Below are positions 50,449 through 58,288 of a stretch of DNA of 64,000 bases, one piece after another. Numbering within the stretch: position 1 is the first letter of the stretch; each line of letters begins with the position of its first letter. Source of the DNA: Marinomonas profundi (GTDB lineage: Bacteria; Pseudomonadota; Gammaproteobacteria; Pseudomonadales; Marinomonadaceae); contig NZ_CP073013.1 of the NCBI RefSeq assembly GCF_020694005.1, positions 2,986,578-3,050,577 of the forward strand, given 5' to 3'. The notes below the pieces were generated by a model. That model did not search any database and was not told where the DNA came from. It saw only the letters and a program-made list of their open reading frames with translations. The position numbers and the translations under genes are program-made.

Positions 50449-51372
50449 ATGAACCCTAATCTATTAAAACAATTGGCCATTGTGGTGAAGCAAGGCTCGT
50501 TGACTCGAGCTTGTGAGCAGCTCTATATCACGCAACCGACCTTGACGAGAAGCATTAAGCAGTTAGAGCTAAAGGTGCGAGCGCCGGTCTTAATTCGCAC
50601 CCGATACGGTGTTGAACCAACGGAGATAGGCGCAAGATTAGCTCAAATTGGCGAGCGCATTTTGGCTGAAACAGAGCAGGGGGAAGAAATCATCCGGCAA
50701 TTTCATAGCGGATATCGTAATCAATTTGTGATTGGGATTGACCCGCTGTGGGAGTTTGCAACAGTGGAAACGATGAGCGCGTACTTTCGGCAAGAAACAC
50801 GCTATGTTTTTCACTTTAGAACGGGATCCGCGGCCTCTCAGATTGAATTATTGCAAAAAGGGGAGTTGGATTTTTTATTGGCTCCGGCTCACCTTTCGGT
50901 GAAGCAAGGGGCCTTGGAGCGACAGCTTTTGTTTCGTGATCGCTCGGGAATTTTTGTGGGTAAAAAATCCACCTTGCGTGGCACCAAAGGGGTGGTGTCG
51001 CCGCTTGTTTTAGAACGCCAGCCATGGATTGTTGCGGGTGCCAATGCGGGCTTTCTCGATCGGCCTTCTGAATTGATCGGCCTCAAAGCGGCCAGCATGG
51101 CGTTTACTGGCAGCATTCTTTCTGTGTTACATCTATTGAAAACCTCAGACGTCGCGGTTCGTTTACCGGCTCGTTTAGCCCTAATGACCAATGCGATAGA
51201 AATGGATCAGATGATTCATGTAGATGACATACAAGGCCCCAGAAGAGACATCGCCTTGTGGTCAAAAATAGACGCTCTTGAGCGACCAGAGTATGCAAAA
51301 ATACACCAGCTTATTAGTGAATTCATGCAAACGCTTGACGGGACAGTTCCCACCTTTGGACTGGACTTATAG
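50449..51372 (+). CDS. LysR-family transcriptional regulator
   Basis: A 307-residue LTTR. The N-terminal winged HTH reads 'QLAIVVKQGSLTRACEQLYI' then 'TQPTLTRSIKQLELKV', and the effector domain occupies about 90-300. The divergent position predicts that it activates the aromatic hydroxylase gene in response to its substrate or a product. It starts at ATG 50449; no strong ribosome-binding site is visible. Confidence 0.9.
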   Translation: MNPNLLKQLAIVVKQGSLTRACEQLYITQPTLTRSIKQLELKVRAPVLIRTRYGVEPTEIGARLAQIGERILAETEQGEEIIRQFHSGYRNQFVIGIDPLWEFATVETMSAYFRQETRYVFHFRTGSAASQIELLQKGELDFLLAPAHLSVKQGALERQLLFRDRSGIFVGKKSTLRGTKGVVSPLVLERQPWIVAGANAGFLDRPSELIGLKAASMAFTGSILSVLHLLKTSDVAVRLPARLALMTNAIEMDQMIHVDDIQGPRRDIALWSKIDALERPEYAKIHQLISEFMQTLDGTVPTFGLDL

Positions 51373-51469
51373 ACACTGTCTTTGAAAATAGACACTGTAT
51401 TGGCAACACCACCCTTGCCTGCATGACAAAAAATTCCTGACATATGAAACCTATATAGCAAGATTACGC

Positions 51470-51497
51470 TTGACTTTTTTTAACCAAATATTAATAT
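51470..51497 (+). promoter_or_regulatory. Probable promoter of the lacI-type gene
   Basis: TTGACT (51470-51475), a 16-bp spacer and TAATAT (51492-51497) lie just upstream of the LacI-type gene. The operator palindrome begins inside the -10, so self-repression is likely. Confidence 0.6.
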
Positions 51498-51511
51498 GAC
51501 ATCGATGTCAT
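51496..51511. promoter_or_regulatory. Candidate LacI-family operator O1
   Basis: ATGACATCGATGTCAT is a perfect 16-bp palindrome with a central CG, the usual form of LacI/PurR-family operators. It overlaps the -10 of the regulator gene. The same 16 bp recur upstream of the binding-protein gene at 52651. Confidence 0.8.
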
Positions 51512-51528
51512 TTATAAGTTGAAATGAA

Positions 51529-52581
51529 ATGTCTACGATTTACGATGTTGCTGAAGTTGCTAATGTGTCGCCTAAGACGGTTTCTAGGGTGCTCAATAAT
51601 GATGCGCCGGTTGGCAAGGCAACACGTTTAAAAGTGCAGGCAGCGATTGATAAGTTAGGCTATGTGCCCAGTACCGCGGCAAGAGCCATGCGTTCTAACA
51701 AGTCGGGTTTGATTGGTGTGATAACGGGGGCAATCTCCCATAACGCCGCAGCGGGCCCAACGGGGTTACCTGATTTGTTTATTGTGCAAGGCATTCAAAC
51801 GGTTATTCAAGCATCGAGCAAAACATTGCTGATTGCGGATACCGGTGATGATAGCCAGCGAGTAGAGCATTTAATTCGTACCTTTCAAGAGCATCGAGTG
51901 GAAGGCATTATTTACGTTGCCGATCACCATCAGCAAGTGAGCTTGCCAGCACATAGCACAGATATGGCGATTGTATTAGCGAACTGTTTTGATGGTCAGC
52001 AAACCCCCGCCGTCGTACCAGACGATGAGTGGGGGCAATACCATTTGGTCAAGCAGATTCTCTTGGCAGGTCATCGACGCGTTGCTTATTTAGGCCTAGA
52101 TAAAAGTATGGTGGCCACCGATTTGCGCACAAAAGGTTATTGTAATGCTTTAAAAGAGGCGGGTATCGAGGTTGATGACGCGTTAATTATGTGTGCAGAC
52201 ACGCTTGAACAGGTGGATAACAAAGCGTTACTAGAGCGCGCTGTTGATCATTTATTAGCACTGGACCAGCCGCCTTCCGTGATTTGTTGTGGTAACGATA
52301 AAATGGCCTTGAAGCTTTATGGGATATTGCGTTCTCGTGGTATCCGCATTCCAGAAGACTTATCTGTGGCGGGTTATGATAATTATTTGGCGATTACAGA
52401 GAGCCTATACCCATCATTAACCACGGTGGATTTGGCGTATCGTGAAATTGGCATGGAAGCGGCAACACTGCTGCTCAAGCAGATTGATGCGAAGCAATAT
52501 CGATCACAAGCAACGCCCAGTTATGTTGCCAGTCCTGTTGTCTGGCGTCATTCGGTGGTGCCTCATAATAGTAGTGAGTGA
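51529..52581 (+). CDS. LacI-family sugar-responsive repressor
   Basis: A 350-residue regulator with the N-terminal LacI HTH 'TIYDVAEVANVSPKTVSRVL' and hinge 'AARAMRSNKSGLIGVI', then a type-I periplasmic-binding-like effector domain (about 60-340). The hinge helix inserts into a central CpG of the operator, matching the palindromes on both sides of the gene. It most likely represses itself and the downstream sugar-transport operon until the sugar binds. The sugar is unknown. Confidence 0.92.
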   Translation: MSTIYDVAEVANVSPKTVSRVLNNDAPVGKATRLKVQAAIDKLGYVPSTAARAMRSNKSGLIGVITGAISHNAAAGPTGLPDLFIVQGIQTVIQASSKTLLIADTGDDSQRVEHLIRTFQEHRVEGIIYVADHHQQVSLPAHSTDMAIVLANCFDGQQTPAVVPDDEWGQYHLVKQILLAGHRRVAYLGLDKSMVATDLRTKGYCNALKEAGIEVDDALIMCADTLEQVDNKALLERAVDHLLALDQPPSVICCGNDKMALKLYGILRSRGIRIPEDLSVAGYDNYLAITESLYPSLTTVDLAYREIGMEAATLLLKQIDAKQYRSQATPSYVASPVVWRHSVVPHNSSE

Positions 52582-52611
52582 TTCAGAATTAATAGTTTAA
52601 AGATTTGTTTA

Positions 52612-52638
52612 GTTTAAAAAGGCGCTAGCGTCTTTTTA
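52612..52638 (+). terminator. Terminator after the lacI-type gene
   Basis: AAAAAGGCGC-TA-GCGTCTTTTT forms a stem with one G-U pair and ends in five T. It separates the repressor transcript from the sugar operon. Confidence 0.7.
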
Positions 52639-52647
52639 ATTTGACCA

Positions 52648-52669
52648 GAAATGACATCGATGTCATTTC
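52648..52669. promoter_or_regulatory. Candidate LacI-family operator O2
   Basis: A perfect 22-bp palindrome whose core ATGACATCGATGTCAT (52651-52666) is identical to O1. It lies 27 bp before the binding-protein ATG. TTGACC at 52641 may be a -35, in which case the operator fills the spacer and -10. Confidence 0.85.
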
Positions 52670-52696
52670 ATCTAAACCCCCTTGGAGACGTTAACG

Positions 52697-53971
52697 ATGA
52701 AAACAAAAATAATGAAAAACGTACTGTTGGTTTCGACTATTCCTTTATTGAGTATGGGCGCAATAAATGGCTTGGCGGCAACCGATTTATCGTTGTGGTA
52801 TCACGGTGCGGGCAATCCAGTAGAAGCCAAAATCATTGATAGCATGGTAGACGATTTTAATAAAAGTCAATCTGAGTGGAAGGTGACTTTGCAAGGCTTT
52901 CCACAAGAGTCTTATAACGATTCTGTTATTGCCGCCGCTCTGGCTGGCAATTTGCCCGATATTCTGGATGTGGACGGCCCTGTTATGCCTAATTGGGCTT
53001 GGGCCGGTTATTTACAACCTTTAAATATCGACAGCGCTTCGATTGAAGACTTTTTGCCCGGTACAAAAGGCTACTGGGATGGTCAGCTTTATTCATTAGG
53101 GCTGTGGGATGCGGGTGTCGCCATGATCTCTCGCAAATCGACCCTAGTGGAAGCCAACATTCGCATTCCAACCTTGGCGCAGCCTTGGACCTTAAACGAG
53201 TTTAATGCGGCGCTTGAGACCTTAAAGCAAACAGGCCAATACGATTATCCATTTGACCCCGGTTTGGCGTGGAAAGGGGAATGGTTTCCTTATGCTTTTA
53301 GTCCTTTCTTACAAAGTTTTGGTGGTGACATTATTGACCGTGATACCTATCAAACCGCCGAAGGGGTGTTAAATGGCGATGCGGCCATTGCGTTTGGCGA
53401 ATGGTGGCAAATGCTCTTCCAACAAGGCTACAGCCCAGGCAATTCACAAGATACGGCCGACCGTGAAACGGGGCTAATCGATGGTAAGTATGCGATTCAA
53501 TGGAACGGCAACTGGATCGCTTTAAATATGTTAAAGGCGTTTGGTGACGATGTGTTGTTTTTGCCCGCGCCTGATTTCGGTCATGGACCAAAAATGGGGG
53601 CGTCCAGTTGGCAGTTTGGGGTTTCTTCGAGCACGTCACATCCTCAAGGCGCGGCGGACTTTATTCAGTTTGCCTCACAAGATCGTTATTTGACGGCTTT
53701 TTCGGATGCGATTGGTTTAATTCCGCCGACTAAGGCAGCGGCCGACGCCAGTCAGTATTATCAAGAAGGCTCGCCTATGGCCACTTTCTTTGAATTATCG
53801 GCACAACAAGCGGTACTTCGCCCTGTGACACCGGGTTATGTGGTGGCCGCTAAAGTGTTTGAGAAAGCCTTAGCCGATATTGCCGATGGCGCCGATGTCA
53901 TCGACACGCTGGATAACGCTGCGGATGAAATCAATAACGATATTCGCCGTAATCTAGGTTACGGCCATTAA
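52697..53971 (+). CDS. CUT1-type sugar ABC transporter substrate-binding protein
   Basis: A periplasmic binding protein of the carbohydrate-uptake-1 class. The real start is ATG 52697, with GGAG 9 nt upstream. A signal peptide ends near 'INGLAA', and the mature protein begins 'TDLSLWYHGAG'. 'ALAGNLPDILDVDGP' and 'WNGNWIALNML' are typical of SBP family 1. The 424 residues are normal. It is followed by a repeat and hairpin before the permease genes, which would let the binding protein be made in excess. Confidence 0.92.
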   Translation: MKTKIMKNVLLVSTIPLLSMGAINGLAATDLSLWYHGAGNPVEAKIIDSMVDDFNKSQSEWKVTLQGFPQESYNDSVIAAALAGNLPDILDVDGPVMPNWAWAGYLQPLNIDSASIEDFLPGTKGYWDGQLYSLGLWDAGVAMISRKSTLVEANIRIPTLAQPWTLNEFNAALETLKQTGQYDYPFDPGLAWKGEWFPYAFSPFLQSFGGDIIDRDTYQTAEGVLNGDAAIAFGEWWQMLFQQGYSPGNSQDTADRETGLIDGKYAIQWNGNWIALNMLKAFGDDVLFLPAPDFGHGPKMGASSWQFGVSSSTSHPQGAADFIQFASQDRYLTAFSDAIGLIPPTKAAADASQYYQEGSPMATFFELSAQQAVLRPVTPGYVVAAKVFEKALADIADGADVIDTLDNAADEINNDIRRNLGYGH

Positions 53972-53977
53972 GCCTAT

Positions 53978-54039
53978 AAGCCTCAGTGACTTAAGCCTCA
54001 AGTGACTTAAGCCTCAAGTGACTTAAGCCTCAAGTGACT
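53978..54039 (+). repeat. Four-copy 15-16-nt tandem repeat after the binding-protein gene
   Basis: The unit aagcctcaagtgactt is repeated at 53978-53992 (one base short), 53993-54008, 54009-54024 and 54025-54039 (last base lost). It begins seven bases past the stop codon and is not coding. Confidence 0.95.
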
Positions 54040-54057
54040 GGTCTCAGGCAAGATGAA

Positions 54058-54102
54058 ATGGCTTCTGGAGAGTGTGGCGAATGAGCGCTCTTCAGAAGCC
54101 AT
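54058..54102 (+). promoter_or_regulatory. Long intercistronic stem-loop between binding protein and permeases
   Basis: ATGGCTTCTGGAGAG (54058-54072) pairs with CTCTTCAGAAGCCAT (54088-54102) over 15 bp with one G-U. The loop is 15 nt and there is no T-run, so it resembles an mRNA stabiliser/processing stem rather than a terminator. It lies 33 bp before the permease ATG. Confidence 0.8.
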
Positions 54103-54134
54103 GATGGACTAACCGCCCTAAAGGCAATTCAACT

Positions 54135-55217
54135 ATGCAAAAAAATGCTTCAACTCTTACCCAACACAACCGTAGCGGCTGGCTGTTTGCACTGCCGGGC
54201 TTTGGTTTGATGATGCTGTTTATTGTCGTGCCCTTTGTGTTCGCTATTGTGTTTTCCATGACAAACCAACGTTTGATTTCGCCTAACCCGACGCAATTTG
54301 TCGGTTTAGAAAATTATCAACAATTGTTGAGCGTTAACATACTCGTACTCGAACCCGTGATCACTGCGACAGGTGAACGAAAACAAGATGCTGACGGCAA
54401 TCTGAGCTATCCACGGATACGCACTTATACTCGAAATAATCCAGATTATGCGCATTTGCAAGGCATGAAAGAGTGGTTTACGTGGCAATGGCAAGATAAA
54501 AAAGTCGCTATTTTGGCGAGTGATCCCGTGTTTATGAAAGCCGTGGTGAATACCTTTTTGTTCGTCTTGGTGGTGGCGCCATTGCAAGGGGCATTAGCCT
54601 TGGCGCTCGCCTTGTTAATTAATCAGCGGCTAAAAGGCATCAATGTTTATCGGGCCATTTATTTTATGCCGGTGGTGGTGTCCATCGTCGTGGTGTCGAT
54701 TCTTTGGCGCTTTATTTACGACGGCCAAAATGGCTTGCTCAATAATTTATTGCACACCGTGTCATTGGGTCATCTTGCGCCGGTGGATTGGCTTGGCAAC
54801 CCAGATACCGCGCTTGGTTCCATCATGGCCATGTCCATTTGGCAGGCGATCGGCTTTCACATGGTGATCTGGTTATCGGGTTTACAAACCATTTCTCCGA
54901 CCTTGTACGAGGCGGCCAAAATCGAAGGTGCCTCTAGCTGGCAAACCTTCCGTTATGTGACGTGGCCCGGCCTTAAAAATACCGCTGTTTTGGTGTTGAT
55001 CGTGATCACTATGCAGGCGTTTGCTTTGTTTGCGCAGATTGATGTGATGACCAGTGGCGGGCCGTTGGATAGCACTCAAACCATTGTATTCCAAGCGGTT
55101 GAACGAGGTTATGGCAAGCAAGACATTTCCGGGGGATCGGCTATTTCTGTGGTGTTGTTTGTCATGGTATTGAGCATTTCCTTGCTACAGCGTTATTTCA
55201 CACGGGAGAAAAAATAG
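54135..55217 (+). CDS. Sugar ABC transporter permease, MalF type
   Basis: A 360-residue inner-membrane permease with the EAA loop 'YEAAKIEGASSWQTFRYVTWP' region (about 255-275) that docks the ATPase. Six or more hydrophobic segments are visible. Between the first and second helices lies a hydrophilic insert of roughly 75 residues (about 48-130), larger than in most CUT1 permeases and reminiscent of the MalF P2 loop. AAAGG precedes ATG 54135. Its stop abuts the second permease. Confidence 0.93.
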   Translation: MQKNASTLTQHNRSGWLFALPGFGLMMLFIVVPFVFAIVFSMTNQRLISPNPTQFVGLENYQQLLSVNILVLEPVITATGERKQDADGNLSYPRIRTYTRNNPDYAHLQGMKEWFTWQWQDKKVAILASDPVFMKAVVNTFLFVLVVAPLQGALALALALLINQRLKGINVYRAIYFMPVVVSIVVVSILWRFIYDGQNGLLNNLLHTVSLGHLAPVDWLGNPDTALGSIMAMSIWQAIGFHMVIWLSGLQTISPTLYEAAKIEGASSWQTFRYVTWPGLKNTAVLVLIVITMQAFALFAQIDVMTSGGPLDSTQTIVFQAVERGYGKQDISGGSAISVVLFVMVLSISLLQRYFTREKK

Positions 55218-56096
55218 ATGTCTCATAATACAACAGACCATCATCGACTTCGCTTGGTAGTGCGTTACACCGTGCTGTCATTAATCGCTTTAATCTTTAT
55301 TTTTCCACTGATTTTTATGCTGGTGTCTTCGCTCAAGCCGGATCACCAGCTCTTGGCGGATACCGCGTCTTTGCGGGCTTTTTTACCGGTTGGCGAGATC
55401 AGCTTAGCGAATTATTACGGCGCTTTTGAGCGGGCTCCTATCCTCCTCTTTATGATGAACTCGCTTTTGGTCACGGCGGTGACTGTGGTGCTGAGTTTGT
55501 TTTTTTGCTCCCTGGCGGGGTTTTCCTTTGTCTATCTAAATTGGCGCGGAAAAGGCGTGGTGTTTTCTATCATCTTGGCGACCTTGATTGTGCCTTTTGA
55601 GACCATTGCTATTCCCATGCTGCTCATGGTGTCTAAATTGCCTTGGATTGGCTTAGACGGCCTGACCTGGGGATGGTTGAATAGTTATCGGGTACAGGTG
55701 GTTCCTTTTATCGCCGATGGTTTAACCATTTTCTTGTTTACTCAGTACTTTAAAGATCTTCCGCGGGAGCTGATTGAAGCGGCTCGTGTTGAGGGGAGTA
55801 GCTGGTGGCAGGTGTATTGGCGCATTGTCATGCCACTGTCTGGACCGATTATTGCCACCGCCGCGATTCTGAAGTTTCTCGTCATGTACAACCAGTACTT
55901 GTGGCCCATTATGGTCACCCAGCAAGAACAATATCGGCCTGTGTTGGTCGGCTTACAGTATTTTTTCCAGCTCAATACCGCATGGGGAGAGGTGATGGCG
56001 TACTTAACGCTGATCACTTTGCCAGTGCTAGCTTTCTATTTGGTATTACAGCGAGCTTTTATCGCCTCTATTGCCTCAACCGGCGTCAAGGGTTAA
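55218..56096 (+). CDS. Sugar ABC transporter permease, MalG type
   Basis: The partner permease, 292 residues with six membrane segments and EAA motif 'EAARVEGSSWWQVYWRIVMP'. It starts at ATG 55218 with no gap after the first permease, implying coupled translation of the heterodimer. Confidence 0.94.
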   Translation: MSHNTTDHHRLRLVVRYTVLSLIALIFIFPLIFMLVSSLKPDHQLLADTASLRAFLPVGEISLANYYGAFERAPILLFMMNSLLVTAVTVVLSLFFCSLAGFSFVYLNWRGKGVVFSIILATLIVPFETIAIPMLLMVSKLPWIGLDGLTWGWLNSYRVQVVPFIADGLTIFLFTQYFKDLPRELIEAARVEGSSWWQVYWRIVMPLSGPIIATAAILKFLVMYNQYLWPIMVTQQEQYRPVLVGLQYFFQLNTAWGEVMAYLTLITLPVLAFYLVLQRAFIASIASTGVKG

Positions 56097-56113
56097 TTTT
56101 TAGGAGTTATATA

Positions 56114-57106
56114 ATGACAATCGCATTAAAAGATCAGTGGATTTGGGACAGTTGGTATTTTCGTGATGGCGACACATGGCATGGCTATTTTTTAAAAGCC
56201 GATAAGGCATTGATTGATCCAGAGCGACGCCATTTAAATGTTAGTCAAGGCCACGCGACGTCAACAGACCTAGTGCATTGGCAACATCAAGGCACCTGTT
56301 TTGCCCCTGCGCCATCGCCTGCTTGGGACGATTCGACCACATGGACTGGAAATGTCGTGTGTGATGAATCGGGTTTGTATCATTTATTTTACACTGGCAC
56401 CTGTTTAGCAGAAGGCAGCCTTTATCAGCGTGTTGGTCATGCTACCAGCACAGATTTACACCACTGGGAACGGGTGGGCGATGGCTTATGTTTGGATTTA
56501 GTGGGCGAGAACGCCGCTCACTACGAAGATCAGCATCAAAAGGGCTTTTGGCATGATAGAGCCATGCGCGATCCTTGGGTAATGAAAGACCCCAATGGCG
56601 ATGGCTGGCTGATGTTTTTTACCGCCAGAGCACCGGGCGTCGATGAAGCCAACGCGGGTGGCGCAATTGGTTTTGCCACCTCAGATAACTTATACGATTG
56701 GGCCTTGCAGCCTCCTGTGTTTGTCGGCAGCTTTGGTCAATTAGAAGTGCCACAAGTCTTTGCGATTGGTGAACGTTGGTACTGTTTGTTTTGTACCTCT
56801 AGCCAACATTGGAGCGAGGCTTATACCGCCAGTCAAGCAGGCAAGTTAGTCACCGGCAACCATTATCTTGTCGCCGACAGTCCAACGGGCCCTTGGCAAG
56901 TTGCGCCCGGCACCTTTCTTGATGGCGACAACCCTTGCCATCGTTATGCGGCAAGAATCCTCGAAACCGAACAAGGCCATTGCATCATTGGTTTTCATGA
57001 TCAAGACCAACAGGGCTTTGTGGGCGAAATTCTCGACCCTGTGGCGATAGAGGTCGATGCGGCGGGTTTATTAATCGTCAAAGACAATAAAAAGGATAAT
57101 GACTAA
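56114..57106 (+). CDS. Five-bladed beta-propeller glycoside hydrolase, GH32/GH68-like
   Basis: A cytoplasmic (no signal peptide) 330-residue enzyme. ATG 56114 with AGGAG 7 nt upstream is the start; the longer open frame upstream lies inside the permease gene. Three acidic residues in the order typical of GH32/GH68/GH43 propellers are visible: Asp12 in 'WIWDSWYF', Asp153 in 'MRDPWV' and Glu211 in 'QLEVPQVF'. Blade repeats 'GHATSTDLVHWQHQG' and 'GHATSTDLHHWERVG' recur. 'WDSW' recalls the GH68 nucleophile motif, but the protein is short and lacks the GH32 C-terminal sandwich. It probably cleaves the sugar brought in by this transporter; fructoside is a guess. Confidence 0.72.
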   Translation: MTIALKDQWIWDSWYFRDGDTWHGYFLKADKALIDPERRHLNVSQGHATSTDLVHWQHQGTCFAPAPSPAWDDSTTWTGNVVCDESGLYHLFYTGTCLAEGSLYQRVGHATSTDLHHWERVGDGLCLDLVGENAAHYEDQHQKGFWHDRAMRDPWVMKDPNGDGWLMFFTARAPGVDEANAGGAIGFATSDNLYDWALQPPVFVGSFGQLEVPQVFAIGERWYCLFCTSSQHWSEAYTASQAGKLVTGNHYLVADSPTGPWQVAPGTFLDGDNPCHRYAARILETEQGHCIIGFHDQDQQGFVGEILDPVAIEVDAAGLLIVKDNKKDND

Positions 57107-58182
57107 TGGCCGATGTGACATTAAAAGCGCTGGTAAAGCGCTACGACAAAACTGACATTATCAAGGGCGTGGACATCGATATCAAAGACGGCGAGTTCAC
57201 GGTATTTGTTGGGCCATCGGGTTGTGGTAAATCCACCTTGCTGCGCATGATCGCAGGCCTTGAAGACATTACCGATGGCACGCTTTCGATTGATGGCAAG
57301 GTCGTTAATCATCTGCAACCCAAAGACCGCAGCATTGCGATGGTTTTTCAATCTTATGCTATTTTCCCTCACATGACGGTGCGGGAAAATATGGCCTTTG
57401 GATTGACCATTGCGGGCATTTCAAAGCAAGAAAAAGATCAGCAAGTTAATGATGCTGCGAAGGTTTTACAAATGGAGCACCTTTTAGAGCGCCGTCCGAG
57501 TCAGCTTTCGGGAGGGCAGCGTCAGCGTGTTGCCATTGGGCGCGCCATTGTGCGCAACCCGAAGGTGTTTTTATTCGATGAACCCTTGTCTAATTTGGAT
57601 GCGGCACTGCGTATGGACATGCGCATGGAAATAGCCAAACTGCATAAAAAACTCGGTGCAACCATGATCTACGTGACCCATGATCAGGTAGAAGCCATGA
57701 CCTTAGCGGACAAAATTGTCGTCTTAAAAGAAGGGGAAGTGCAGCAAATAGGCACGCCAATGGAGCTGTTTCATCACCCTGCAAACCGCTTTGTGGCGGG
57801 CTTTCTTGGCTCCCCATCGATGAACTTCATCGACGCTGACGTTCTGGCAATAGAAGATAACACTATGACAGTAGGGTCTGCGGTACTTGATCCTGTGGTA
57901 TTACCCCGAGTTGAGCAAGTAGTGCGTGTCGGGCAAAAGGTTGAACTGGGCATTCGTCCGCAATACTTGCAACCGCAACAGGGTGATGTAAAAGGCTGCC
58001 TGCATGGCAATGTGTCACTGACAGAACGTCTTGGCACTGAAACCGTACTGGATGTCAGCCTAGCCGATGGCAAAAAAGTCATTGCTGCCATCGGTCAGGA
58101 TCAAGTCTTTCCGCTAGGCGAAGCCATTAGCTTGTCTTTTGAGCCAGAACGGGCGCATGTTTTTGTGAGCAACGAGTCTTAG
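57106..58182 (+). CDS. Sugar ABC transporter ATPase, MalK/UgpC/MsmX type
   Basis: A 358-residue CUT1 ATPase with Walker A 'GPSGCGKST', signature 'LSGGQRQR', Walker B 'VFLFDEPLSNLDA' and H-loop 'VTHDQVEAMTLAD', then a C-terminal TOBE/MalK regulatory domain (about 235-355). ATG 57106 shares a base with the hydrolase stop (TAATG). It completes a self-contained import operon. Confidence 0.95.
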   Translation: MADVTLKALVKRYDKTDIIKGVDIDIKDGEFTVFVGPSGCGKSTLLRMIAGLEDITDGTLSIDGKVVNHLQPKDRSIAMVFQSYAIFPHMTVRENMAFGLTIAGISKQEKDQQVNDAAKVLQMEHLLERRPSQLSGGQRQRVAIGRAIVRNPKVFLFDEPLSNLDAALRMDMRMEIAKLHKKLGATMIYVTHDQVEAMTLADKIVVLKEGEVQQIGTPMELFHHPANRFVAGFLGSPSMNFIDADVLAIEDNTMTVGSAVLDPVVLPRVEQVVRVGQKVELGIRPQYLQPQQGDVKGCLHGNVSLTERLGTETVLDVSLADGKKVIAAIGQDQVFPLGEAISLSFEPERAHVFVSNES

Positions 58183-58206
58183 CGGCTTTTAACGCTTGAA
58201 CGGGTT

Positions 58207-58242
58207 TGAGCAAGCTCTCGATCTGAGAGCTTGCTCATTTAT
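58207..58242. terminator. Bidirectional terminator between two convergent sugar operons
   Basis: A 13-bp perfect stem (58207-58219 with 58225-58237, core GAGCAAGCTCTC) and a 5-nt loop is followed by ATTTATTTAT. It separates the two convergent ATPase genes. Confidence 0.85.
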
Positions 58243-58258
58243 TTATCGATCTGCCCTT

Positions 58259-58288
58259 CATTAATCCGTTATACATTAATCCGTTATT
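58259..58288. repeat. 15-bp tandem duplication at the 3' end of the second ATPase gene
   Basis: cattaatccgttata (58259-58273) is repeated at 58274-58288 with one terminal change. The second copy contains the stop codon of the minus-strand ATPase gene, so the duplication may have added or removed terminal codons. Confidence 0.9.

Noticed and set aside
53978..54039. Possible CRISPR-like array
   Set aside because: The units are directly adjacent with no spacers, so this is a simple tandem repeat.
55805..56113. A 103-codon upstream extension of the glycosidase frame
   Set aside because: It lies wholly in another frame of the MalG-type permease gene, has no glycosidase similarity, and the ATG at 56114 has its own AGGAG site.
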